Positions 11,224 to 20,010 of a stretch of DNA of 64,000 bases are shown one piece after another; position 1 is the stretch's first letter, and each line of letters starts with the position of its first letter. The stretch covers positions 101,393,785 through 101,457,784 of the forward strand of contig OW240917.1 in NCBI GenBank assembly GCA_933207985.1, written 5' to 3'. Below the pieces are notes generated by a model. The model did not search any database. It worked only from the letters and a program-made list of their open reading frames with translations, and was not told where the DNA came from. The stretch is from Pelobates cultripes. Lineage: Eukaryota; Chordata; Amphibia; Anura; Pelobatidae. The translations under genes were made by a program, and so were the position numbers.

Positions 11224-11923
11224 CACTTACAATATGCATAATTTAAAAACAATTCAAAAGTAAGAAATTGAAATGTAAAAGCATTATATAATGCAATATT
11301 AAGATAATTATCAGTTTCAAATAGTAAAACGAGCATTATTTATAATGTTGTACACTAGGAGAGATGATGTCAGTGAAAAAAATATAAATCGCAATTAGTA
11401 TATATACAGAAGTTGAAATTGATGATATAAAAACCTTAAAAGAAGGGGTATGAAAATATCTGTGTGCTTAAAATAGAAAAACGAGCATTATTGAAAATAG
11501 TAATATATAATGAAACATTGCCTTCATGAAAAAAGTCTTGGTTTGAATATTGCCTTCATGAATAAAAATGTTAAGATCCAAAAAATCAATGGATACTTTA
11601 CTATAATTTGAGGTTTTCATTTTTCTCTTTTTTACATATATTCTTTATTTATATATATTTTTATCATTATTATTTTTATCCCTTTTTCTTTTTTCCTTTT
11701 GATTATGCAGGATACTTCCTGCTATAAGCCCCTCTTTTGTCTTTCCCCCTTTTTTCTTCTCTCCCCCTCTCCCCTCACCTATTAGGTCTCTATTTATATG
11801 CAGGGCTAATTATCTAGCTCCCATATGCCCCTACTGCACTATCTAGTCGAGAGACAGGCGAAATACTTTTGCGCCGATCTCCCGACTCTCTGGCATACAT
11901 TTCCCACAATGCCCAGTTCTGAT

Positions 11924-11953
11924 CACGTGATCGCGTCTAGCCGCGATCACGTG
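11924..11953 (+). other. Perfect 12-bp hairpin in pLTR1
   Basis: CACGTGATCGCG, loop TCTAGC, CGCGATCACGTG. It is repeated at 17214-17243. Its 3' foot coincides with the inner end of the inverted segment 10308-11517. Confidence 0.9.
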
Positions 11954-12244
11954 TTTCATTATATATTACTATTTTCAATAATGCTCGTTTTTCTATTTTA
12001 AGCACACAGATATTTTCATACCCCTTCTTTTAAGGTTTTTATATCATCAATTTCAACTTCTGTATATATACTAATTGCGATTATATTTTTTTCACTGACA
12101 TCATCTCTCCTAGTGTACAACATTATAAATAATGCTCGTTTTACTATTTGAAACTGATAATTATCTTAATATTGCATTATATAATGCTTTTACATTTCAA
12201 TTTCTTACTTTTGAATTGTTTTTAAATTATGCATATTGTAAGTG

Positions 12245-12302
12245 TGACGTCATTTTGGCGCCAAAATTCAAATGCCTATCTGTATTTTTTAGCTTATAAA
12301 AG
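12245..12302 (+). promoter_or_regulatory. PLE promoter: CRE, E2F-type palindrome, TATA box
   Basis: TGACGTCA (12245-12252) is a full cyclic-AMP response element. It abuts TTTTGGCGCCAAAA (12253-12266), a palindromic E2F/DP consensus. TATAAAAG follows at 12295-12302. An RNA polymerase II start would be expected about 25-30 bases after the TATA box, near 12325-12330, just before the hammerhead-like motif. The three sites are seen directly; their use as a promoter is inferred. Identical sites occur at 17536-17593 and inverted at 11166-11223. Confidence 0.7.
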
Positions 12303-12336
12303 CAGTTTGTGTACCAGGTTTTTCTCTCTTTTAAAT

Positions 12337-12376
12337 GCTATTTGATAAAGCCCTGTGTGGTGAAACGCGTTTTGGC
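12337..12376 (+). ncRNA. Hammerhead-ribozyme-like motif in pLTR1
   Basis: Reads as a type I hammerhead with tiny stem III. Stem I is GCTA/TGGC (GCCA/TGGC in copy 2). The core TTGATAA aligns with CUGANGA. Then come an extra A, stem II GCC-CTGTGT-GGT, GAAA, and a self-complementary ACGCGT stem III, after which stem I closes. Two of the invariant core positions differ (C3 to U and G8 to A), but these two bases pair in the active fold, so the changes compensate. PLE pseudo-LTRs are known to carry minimal hammerheads. Catalytic activity is doubtful with G8 replaced. All three copies share the change. Confidence 0.5.
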
Positions 12377-12539
12377 TATTACAAAGTTTGTTATATATAT
12401 TGATAAATTATATTTTAATAAAGGAATATTGGCCCTTATTTTTTGCCTATATACTTTTAATTCCTTTTATTCTATATTTTTAATTTGAATTACCTGGTCA
12501 TCAATTTGGATTGAAGTACGTCAACTTCCAAGAATCCTA

Positions 12540-12604
12540 AGGTGGGGATTGTACCACCTGCGCCATCATACTGAGCAGTATTTCCTGCTCATGTATATGT
12601 GAGT
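12540..12604 (+). other. Two-hairpin/GTGAGT module A1
   Basis: Stem AGGTGG (12540-12545)/CCACCT (12554-12559) with loop GGATTGTA. Second stem GAGCAG (12573-12578)/CTGCTC (12585-12590). Then GTGAGT at 12599-12604, a consensus 5' splice-site hexamer. Equivalent modules recur at 12711 and in a diverged family at 42771, 42956 and 43139. Function unknown. Confidence 0.75.
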
Positions 12605-12710
12605 ATTTTACTTATTTTATTTGTTTTTACAAACATCAGTGAGCACTATATACGTCTCTCATTTTTTATATACCGAGGAATTGTCCAGGACCCCATCACC
12701 TATATCCTAC

Positions 12711-12782
12711 CAGTGGGGGATTGACGCCACTGAACGCTAAGAACACTTGAGCAAAGTTTTTTTTGCTCACGCCAAGGTGAGT
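12711..12782 (+). other. Two-hairpin/GTGAGT module A2
   Basis: Stem CAGTGG (12711-12716)/CCACTG (12727-12732) with loop GGGATTGACG. Second stem GAGCAAA (12749-12755)/TTTGCTC (12762-12768). Then GTGAGT at 12777-12782. It lies 171 bases after module A1; the loop motif GGATTG is conserved while stem sequences differ. Confidence 0.75.
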
Positions 12783-13209
12783 TTTTTACTTACTTATAGA
12801 CCTATACCTGGAAACTATATCGACATTCTACACTATTGGAGTTTTTCTTCCTCTTTTTTATGTATCTACGTATTGACAAGCATTCTAAGACATCCTCAAC
12901 ATAAGAAGACTCAGATATCCATTTGGACTGTATACTCTCCTAGAACTACACAGGTTTATTTATATCTGGGACTTTTTTATTACTTTTATTTATTTCATTT
13001 ATTTTACTTCCTTGTCCCCTTAGCGCGACCTATACACCTTTTTCTGTTTGTCCTATTCCATGTGAGGTTTTTTGAGGGACCTCATTCCTATAGGTTGCTG
13101 CTGTTACGTTTTGTTTTAGTTTCTTTTAGATTGTTTAGCGCTGAACCATTACCTTTTTGTTCTATTGTTCTTTCCCTCTGGTGATAGCTGCTTCTTTTCT
13201 ATAGAGACT

Positions 13210-14355
13210 ATGTCTATTTTTGATTATAGGAGAAATTACACTATTGACATTAACCATGTGTTTGATTCAAATAACAGTGAATTAATTTCTAATGATCATC
13301 TAACTCAGAACCAACAAGACTTATTTAGACAACTAGAAAAAGCTTTGACTTCTGAAATTAAATTGAAATGGGAAATAGCAACTTTAAAGAAATATATTGA
13401 TGAAAAAATTACTCCTAGAGGCCTTAGGTTACATAAATTACCCACTTCAGATCAAGATGATGAAGAGTTTATGAACGATTGGTTCAATAAACTTGAAATA
13501 TGTACCTTTGGCCTCATGGAGACTTTAATCTTAAAAAAAAGTAAAAAACTTTCTATCTTGGACATTGAGATCAACAAACTTAAAGACAATTTATTACCAT
13601 TCACAGAAACTCATGCCTATAAACAAAACTCAATTCTAATACAAAGTAAGATTGAAAAAGTGGAAACTGATACTAAGCATATAAAAATAAAGAAATATAT
13701 AAGGGACAAACAAGACTATAACAACAATCAAATCAGAACATATAACTTACACAAAAAGTATACTAGCGATACATATACAGTAAGAAACAGAAATTCAACA
13801 TATGGACATAACTCTAACCCTTACCCTCACTACTATGAAAAACCAAGACATCACCCTACTTCACCTGCTATGCACCGTCACCGTCAAGTCAATTATTATC
13901 CTCAAAAGAAATACAGTTCTACCGGCAATCACCCAAATGAATATGAAAGAAACAATTCACTATATAATAAACAAAGACCATCACATACTTATAGAAAACC
14001 TATCCATAATATGAATAATCATCACAACTCACCAGATTACCAAAATTTCCCTCACTACACTACCACAAGAAAGCCCAACCATTCACAACCTCTAACCCCT
14101 AGACCACAAAGACCCAGGTTCGGACATAAATATCCCGACCCCCCGAAATCACCACCCAACTACACTCATAATAACAGATATCAGTTACTGTCTATTGATT
14201 CCGAAATTGAAGAGAATTTTTTAGACATCCGTACACAAAACCTACCTCATATACAAACTCCGTACCTCCCCAGAACAAGAAAACGAAGCTTAAGTATAGA
14301 GGAAGGAGAAGTGGCGGAAGACTACAAAAGAGAAAGAAAAGAGAGACAACAATAA
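13210..14355 (+). CDS. PLE ORF1, coiled-coil/basic protein
   Basis: The 381-residue frame starts at the ATG at 13210, the first in the open frame after pLTR1. Residues 30-75 are heptad-rich (LFRQLEKALTSEIKLKWEIA), followed by PRGLRLHKLPT and a conserved-looking FMNDWFNKLEICTFGLMETL block, then more coiled coil to about residue 170. The rest (about 185-350) is low complexity, rich in N, H, P, Y and R, like an RNA-binding tail, and the C-terminus is basic. N-terminal ORFs of this sort occur upstream of RT in vertebrate PLEs and probably package the RNA; that role is inferred. It overlaps ORF2, which is open in the -1 frame from before 14280. Confidence 0.75.
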   Translation: MSIFDYRRNYTIDINHVFDSNNSELISNDHLTQNQQDLFRQLEKALTSEIKLKWEIATLKKYIDEKITPRGLRLHKLPTSDQDDEEFMNDWFNKLEICTFGLMETLILKKSKKLSILDIEINKLKDNLLPFTETHAYKQNSILIQSKIEKVETDTKHIKIKKYIRDKQDYNNNQIRTYNLHKKYTSDTYTVRNRNSTYGHNSNPYPHYYEKPRHHPTSPAMHRHRQVNYYPQKKYSSTGNHPNEYERNNSLYNKQRPSHTYRKPIHNMNNHHNSPDYQNFPHYTTTRKPNHSQPLTPRPQRPRFGHKYPDPPKSPPNYTHNNRYQLLSIDSEIEENFLDIRTQNLPHIQTPYLPRTRKRSLSIEEGEVAEDYKRERKERQQ

Positions 14356-16677
14356 TACAAAACTGTGATGAAAAAAAACTAGGAATTTTTAACCTTTCGC
14401 AAAAAGTTTTAACATCTACACAGATTCAAGTTTTAAGCAAAGGTCTAAAGTATGCTCCTACTAACTCTTTTAATCCCTTCCAAGCTTTTTTAGATATAAA
14501 CAAATTTGTGAGGAAAGCCACTATCAAAAGATTTTTTACTCAAAATGCCATTACCTCTACAACCAATCTAGCACCTCAAAATCAATCTATTAATATCCAA
14601 ACAGTTGATCCTACAATCCATACAGATTTAAAAAACCCCTCTAAGTTTTATCCCTCACATTTTAAATCGGGTCCAATAGAGGTCTTTGAAAAATTAGTCC
14701 TAAAAGACTTTGAGAAAATAAAGCACAATAAATATGATCATCAGAATTTAACACAAAATGAACGCAAAGCAATTAAAGAACTTCAAAATGACGAAGATAT
14801 CGTCATTAAACCTGCGGATAAAGGTGGAGGTCTGGTTATCTTGTCTAAACTATCATACATTGAGGAAGCCAATCGTCAACTCAATGATCATGAAGTATAT
14901 GACAAGTTACCATACGACCCAACTTCAAAAATTAAAACTATTTTAAATGATTTTCTAACTAAGGGACTTGATTCAAACATCCTAAGCAAACAAGAATTTA
15001 ATTATTTAAACATTCCCTATCCCAAGATACCGGTCATTTATTTTCTCCCAAAAATTCATAAAAATATGACTAAACCCCCTGGGAGACCAATTGTATCAGG
15101 GATTAACTCTGTTTTATCCAATCTCTCAGAATATATAAATATTTTATTACAGCCTTCAGTAAAACTAATGAGATCCTATCTCAAAGACTCGATGACCCTT
15201 TTATCCTTTTTAAAAGATTTTATATGGTGTCAAGATTATATTTTAGTTACGTGCGACGTCCAATCTTTATATACTATTATTCCCCACACTTTAGGATGTG
15301 AGTCAGTTGAAAAAATTTTAAAAAACCAAACTTCGATTCCAGTCTCACAAATAAATTTTATTTTAGAAGGTATTCACATGATTTTAACCAACAATTATTT
15401 TTGGTTTTATGATTCTTTTTATATTCAAAAAAAAGGCACAGCCATGGGAACCAGGTTTGCCCCTAGCTATGCTAACCTCTTTATGGCTGATTGGGAGTCT
15501 TCGGCCATTTGGGGTGATCATAGCTGGCGGGCAAACCTGATCGCATACTTTCGCTATATAGACGATTTATTTTTTATTTGGCAAGGCTCAGAGACCTCTT
15601 TTAAACTGTTTTTAGAATTTTTAAACAACAATGATAAAAGTATAATTTTAACCTCAAATTATAGTAAAGTATCCATTGATTTTTTGGATCTTAACATTTT
15701 TATTCATGAAGGCAATATTCAAACCAAGACTTTTTTCAAAGAAGTATGTACTAATACCATCATAGACCATACAAGCTGTCATTATAAACCCTGGTTAGAT
15801 GGGATTCCAAAAAGTCAATTTCTTCGTCTTCATCGTAATTGTTCTCTATCAAATGATTTTAAAATCCAATCTACCTCATTGAATAGTAAATTTTTAGATA
15901 AAAATTATAAACCAGAAAAATTGAATGCAGCATTAAAAGAAGTTAGTACAAAAGAAAGAAAGGACCTTTTAGCATACAAAGCTAAAAAGGAAGACCCCCC
16001 AAAATTGCCTATTATCTTAGACTTTAATAAGAAAAATAAAGATATAAAAAAAATCATTAATAAACATTGGCACATTCTTAAACAGGATGACCTTTTAAAA
16101 GACTATATCCCTGACAAACCAAATGTGATTTTTAGAGGGGCCCCAAATTTTAAGAAAATTCTAACGAAAAATTATACTAAAATTACTTCATCAAAGGAGA
16201 CCTTTCTGTCAAAACCAAAAGGTTTTTTTAAATGTAATAAATGCATTGTATGCAGATCCACAAATCCCAATACCAATACTAAAACGACTCATTTCTCCTC
16301 CACCATCACCAAAACTATGTACCCGATTAAGGACTTCATAGGATGCAATACTAAAAATGTTATCTATTTATTAGAATGTCCATGTGGTTTTCAATATGTT
16401 GGCATGACAACAAGGTGTTTAAAGATCAGACTGGCAGAACATTGCCGCAATATCAAAAAAAGGATATGATAACCATTCAGTGTCCAAGCACTTTTTATTG
16501 CACAATAAAGACCTAAGTGCTCTTAAAGTTACCGGGATAGAAAAAGTTTCCATGCCATGGAGAGGAGGGGATATGAAAAATATTTTGGGGAAAAGAGAGA
16601 TGAATTGGGTTTTTCAATTAAAAACCCTATCACCTCAAGGATTAAATGTTGAATTCGACCTTTTTAACTTTTTATAA
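14355..16677 (+). pseudogene. PLE ORF2: reverse transcriptase plus GIY-YIG endonuclease, one frameshift
   Basis: The frame is open through ORF1's end and has no ATG before conserved sequence, so expression by -1 frameshifting from ORF1 is plausible. An N-terminal block reads LKYAPTNSFNPFQAFLDINK. RT motifs follow: KPADKGGGLVIL, PPGRPIVSGINS, LVTCDVQSLYTIIPH (motif A), KKGTAMGTRFAPSYANLFMA (motif B), YIDDLFFIW (motif C with both catalytic aspartates) and SIDFLDLNIF (motif D). A Cys pair CNKCIVC precedes the GIY-YIG domain (NVIYLLECPCGFQYVGMTTR with R and E/H downstream). An A7 run at 16455-16461, one A too many, shifts the frame. The last 66 residues continue to 16677 in the next frame. RT and endonuclease would carry out target-primed reverse transcription in the nucleus. 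Confidence 0.9.
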
Positions 16678-16904
16678 TTTTTTTTCTTTTATTTATTTTT
16701 TTTTTTTTTTCATTTTTCTTTCCTTAACTCTGTTTATATTTTTATTTTTATTTTTATTTTCTTTCTTTATTTTTATTCATCTTTATTTTTATTCACCATT
16801 ATTTTTATTTTTAATTTTATATTTATTTTTATTTGTATATTTATACTTATTATTTTTATCTTTATTACCTTTATTATTATTCCTATTTCATATTTCCCTT
16901 ATTT
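16678..16904. repeat. T-rich low-complexity stretch
   Basis: Almost pure (TTTATT)n-like sequence between ORF2 and pLTR2. Long leucine/phenylalanine frames across it (16646-17018) are compositional artefacts. Confidence 0.9.
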
Positions 16905-17535
16905 TTTTCATTTTTCTCTTTTTTACTTATATTCTTTATTTATATATATTTTTATCATTATTATTTTTATCCCTTTTCCTTTTTTCCTTTTGATTATGCA
17001 GGATACTTCCTGCTATAAGCCCCTCTTTTGTCTTTCCCCTTTTTTCTTCTCTCCCCCTCTCCCCTCACCTATTAGGTCTCTATTTATATGCAGGGCTAAT
17101 TATCTAGCTCCCATATGCCCCTACTGCACTATCTAGTCGAGAGACAGGCGAAATACTTTTGCGCCGATCTCCCGACTCTCTGGCATACATTTCCCACAAT
17201 GCCCAGTTCTGATCACGTGATCGCGTCTAGCCGCGATCACGTGTTTCATTATATATTACTATTTTCAATAATGCTCGTTTTTCTATTTTAAGCACACAGA
17301 TATTTTCATACCCCTTCTTTTAAGGTTTTTATATCATCAATTTCAACTTCTGTATATATACTAATTGCGATTTATATTTTTTTCACTGACATCATCTCTC
17401 CTAGTGTACAACATTATAAATAATGCTCGTTTTACTATTTGAAACTGATAATTATCTTAATATTGCATTATATAATGCTTTTACATTTCAATTTCTTACT
17501 TTTGAATTGTTTTTAAATTATGCATATTGTAAGTG

Positions 17536-17593
17536 TGACGTCATTTTGGCGCCAAAATTCAAATGCCTATCTGTATTTTTTAGCTTATAAAAG
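17536..17593 (+). promoter_or_regulatory. PLE promoter, copy in pLTR2
   Basis: CRE TGACGTCA (17536-17543), E2F-type palindrome directly after it, TATAAAAG at 17586-17593. Same spacing as at 12245-12302. Confidence 0.65.
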
Positions 17594-17627
17594 CAGTTTG
17601 TGTACCAGGTTTTTCTCTCTTTTAAAT

Positions 17628-17667
17628 GCCATTTGATAAAGCCCTGTGTGGTGAAACGCGTTTTGGC
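17628..17667 (+). ncRNA. Hammerhead-ribozyme-like motif in pLTR2
   Basis: As at 12337-12376, but stem I is a perfect GCCA/TGGC, where copy 1 has a G-U wobble. Confidence 0.5.
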
Positions 17668-17830
17668 TATTACAAAGTTTGTTATATATATTGATAAATT
17701 ATATTTTAATAAAGGAATATTGGCCCTTATTTTTTGCCTATATACTTTTAATTCCTTTTATTCTATATTTTTAATTTGAATTACCTGGTCATCAATTTGG
17801 ATTGAAGTACGTCAACTTCCAAGAATCCTA

Positions 17831-17895
17831 AGGTGGGGATTGTACCACCTGCGCCGTCATACTGAGCAGTATTTCCTGCTCATGTACATGTGAGT
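17831..17895 (+). other. Two-hairpin/GTGAGT module A1, copy in pLTR2
   Basis: Stem AGGTGG/CCACCT, stem GAGCAG/CTGCTC, GTGAGT at 17890-17895. The linker differs from copy 1 by single bases (GCCGTCAT for GCCATCAT). Confidence 0.75.
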
Positions 17896-18001
17896 ATTTT
17901 ACTTATTTTATTTGTTTTTACAAACATCAGTGAGCACTATATACGTCTCTCATTTTTTATATCCCGAGGAATTGTCCAGGACCCCATCACCTATATCCTA
18001 C

Positions 18002-18072
18002 CAGTGGGGGATTGACGCCACTGAACGCTAAGAACACTTGAGCAAAGTTTTTTTGCTCACGCCAAGGTGAGT
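18002..18072 (+). other. Two-hairpin/GTGAGT module A2, copy in pLTR2
   Basis: Stem CAGTGG/CCACTG, stem GAGCAAA/TTTGCTC, GTGAGT at 18067-18072. Confidence 0.75.
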
Positions 18073-18345
18073 TTTTTACTTACTTATAGACCTATACCTG
18101 GAAACTATATCGACATTCTACACTATTGGAGTTTTTCTTCCTCTTTTTTTATGTATCTACGTATTGACAAGCATTCTAAGACATCCTCAACATAAGAAGA
18201 CTCAGATATCCATTTGGACTGTATACTCTCCTAGAACTACACAGGTTTATTTATATCTGGGACTTTTTTATTACTTTTATTTATTTCATTTATTTTACTT
18301 CCTTGTCCCCTTAGCGCGACCTATACACCTTTTTCTGTTTGTCCC

Positions 18346-18359
18346 ATACCCCATGGTGA
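18346..18359. repeat. 14-bp target-site duplication, right copy of the PLE
   Basis: ATACCCCATGGTGA, identical to 10294-10307. Confidence 0.88.
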
Positions 18360-19113
18360 CCATGTTTCCTCAACATCTGAGGATGCTTTATCTACATGTA
18401 AGAGCTCTGACACAGACAAGGGGAAACTAATCTAAAGTTACAACATTCCTTTTCCCCTCCCAACCTATTGATTCCTGCAGGTCCCTCAGAGATTCCTGAA
18501 CCACGGATCACTTTGGAGTATGATCTTTTGGATGCCTACTATGGAGGTCACTTAGATGAGGACCATGTATCCACACAGGGGGAGGAGATATCAGGTCTCT
18601 TTTAATTTGGGTGATTATAGTGGACAAATCCCACTCCTTACCAGAGTCTCTGGAAACCCTCAATCTCTGCCATGGAATCTGTGGGGAAAATCCTGGACTC
18701 CATTGGTAGACCCTTCTTTGACCCGAGGCTTATTCAACACCATGCTTGGCCGAAAATCGCTGAATTTCTTTAATTTGGGCTTCATTGGCCTCTTGATATG
18801 GAGGTCCACAATGAACTGATTTCCAAATGTCCATGTCCTCACAAGGTTACCTGTATTCCAGAATTTGCTCCATGTTAGACACAACCCCCATATGGCAGTA
18901 GAACAAGACCTGAAATCAAGAAAAATCACTGGATGTGCCTGGACATTTGACATGTATCTTTCTATTGTGACACAGAACTGGACCCATTTGCCCTGTGTGA
19001 ATGGGCTCAGAGGGCCCTATGACTCCTGGGGAATACCAACATGGCCATTTCCATTGGGAGCAGAAACACTGCACTAGAACACCTGTATGTGAAATTGACT
19101 GATCTGAAATCTG
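18346..19113 (+). pseudogene. DIRS-like gag-like ORF, continuation
   Basis: Continues the frame cut at 10307. Broken frames contain FDPRLIQHHAWPKIAEF (about 18718), a WAQRALCLLGNTNMAISI block and SRNTALEHLYVKLTDLKSEL just before 19113. These resemble the C-terminal gag region of vertebrate DIRS elements (the ALxLLGNAxxxLSxxRR-type block). Several stops and frameshifts show long decay, in contrast with the fresh PLE inside it. Confidence 0.6.
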
Positions 19114-19170
19114 AGTTGGGACCGACGGCAGGCTTAGGGATAAGTTTAGAACTTAATTGGTGTGTTGCAA
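19114..19170. repeat. 57-bp direct repeat, copy 1
   Basis: AGTTGGGACC...TTGCAA, matching 20767-20823 with a few differences and no length change. It lies at the gag/RT boundary of the DIRS-like remnant. Confidence 0.9.
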
Positions 19171-19189
19171 TATATACCTCACTCAACTA

Positions 19190-20010
19190 ACCCAGGTGTC
19201 CATGAGGAGAGGTTTTTCCACTCTGACCATTTCTCTCCCAGGACCGGTGGGCAGAGAGGCCATGCTACAAGCTGTAGCAATTCGTTCGTCTCAATACAAC
19301 TTGCTAAATTCACTCAAGGACCAAGAGGCTTTGTCAGAAACATTTTTCTAGACATCACAAAAGCGGGAGATTTTTGACCAGTCATCAGTTTGAGACACCT
19401 CAATTCCCTTGTGGTGTATCGCCACTTCAAGATGGAAGGAATTCACCTGCTTTGTGAGGGAGACTAGTTCTCCAGGCTTGACCTGAAGGATGCGTCCCTC
19501 ACCGTTCCTATACCCCTGTTCTAACACTGTTTTCTCCAGTTGTTCTCTTACAACCAGACTCTTTCCCTCACTAAAATTCATCCTGGAATGGATGGGTAAT
19601 TTTTGGCTCCCAACCCAATTTCTTTTTGGAATCTGACATTAGCTCTCATGGCTGAGGCCCTACTTGTTTGGGTTCTTGTACATGGAGTGCTATTTCCACA
19701 TCAGCTATTTACAGCTGCTAACTTGCTCTTTTACCATCCACAGTTTTTCTCTCGAATAATCCAATTGCTCTCTCATCCTCAGGATGGATAACTCCTCTGT
19801 TGTTCACTATATCAACTGCTTAGGAGGATCTCCATCAAAGTTCCTGGAGGAGCTCATGAAGGACATCTTCCACTTCTGTGTTCAAAGCAACATTCACATC
19901 AGAGCGGAACATTTACCAGGATAAGAGAATCTCTAGCAGATTGGTTCTCACGGTGCTGGCGCGACTCCAGTGATTGAATGTTGACCCCATCAATATTTTA
20001 CTATCTGGAC
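19190..20010 (+). pseudogene. DIRS-like reverse transcriptase/RNase H, decayed
   Basis: Broken frames give RGFVRNIFLDITKAGDF, then PVISLRHLNSLVVYRHFKME, GIHLLCEGD and FSRLDLKDASLTVPI. The last is RT motif A (LDLKDAYLTVPI in intact DIRS). LADWFSRCWRDSSDWMLTP-like sequence near 19935 marks the RNase H end. No motif C (YxDD) could be read. Stops and frameshifts occur throughout. In intact elements this enzyme copies the RNA template into a circular DNA intermediate. Confidence 0.7.

Larger units (their letters stand above)
10308..11517 (-). repeat. Inverted partial copy of the pLTR at the PLE 5' end
   Basis: The reverse complement matches 11952-13160 almost base for base, including the hammerhead-like motif, TATA box and both two-hairpin modules. 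The arms are about 1.21 kb, separated by 434 bases (11518-11951). The inner breakpoint falls at the 3' foot of the 12-bp hairpin at 11924-11953. The remaining spacer 11518-11614 has the dodecamer TTGCCTTCATGA twice and no match elsewhere in the window. Confidence 0.92.
11615..13053 (+). repeat. PLE direct terminal repeat, copy 1 (pLTR1)
   Basis: 1439 bases, matching 16905-18344 with few differences (for example TGCTAT against TGCCAT near 12338, CATGTATATG against CATGTACATG near 12592). It carries a 12-bp hairpin, CRE/E2F/TATA promoter, hammerhead-like motif, AATAAA at 12417 and two two-hairpin modules, and it leads into ORF1. A frame running through 12747-13184 lies inside this repeat and is not considered a gene. 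Confidence 0.93.
16905..18344 (+). repeat. PLE direct terminal repeat, copy 2 (pLTR2)
   Basis: 1440 bases matching 11615-13053. It stops at CTGTTTGTCC, where copy 1 carries on into ORF1, and is followed after one base by the 14-bp target duplication. It carries the same promoter, hammerhead-like motif and modules, so it could drive read-through into right-flanking DNA. Confidence 0.93.
10308..18345 (+). mobile_element. Penelope-like element (PLE) with GIY-YIG, nearly complete
   Basis: The 8038-bp element is flanked by a perfect 14-bp duplication and nested in a DIRS-like copy. Its layout is an inverted segment (10308-11517), a short spacer, a direct terminal repeat pLTR1 (11615-13053), ORF1 (13210-14355), ORF2 with RT and GIY-YIG endonuclease (to 16677), a T-rich stretch, and pLTR2 (16905-18344). 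Pseudo-LTRs with inverted partial copies are characteristic of Penelope-like retroelements, and RT plus GIY-YIG is diagnostic for the canonical PLE class. The two pLTRs differ at only a handful of positions that I can see, so the insertion looks young. The clade (Neptune-like or other) cannot be fixed without a tree. Confidence 0.9.

Noticed and set aside
12747..13184. 145-codon open frame rich in F, L and Y
   Set aside because: It lies inside the PLE terminal repeat, and the same frame recurs in pLTR2 and the inverted copy. It has no domain and ends where ORF1 begins in another frame.
16646..17018. Two overlapping frames of 115 and 61 codons, almost only F, L, Y, I and S
   Set aside because: They are translations of a T-rich low-complexity tract. 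A membrane-protein look is expected from such composition.
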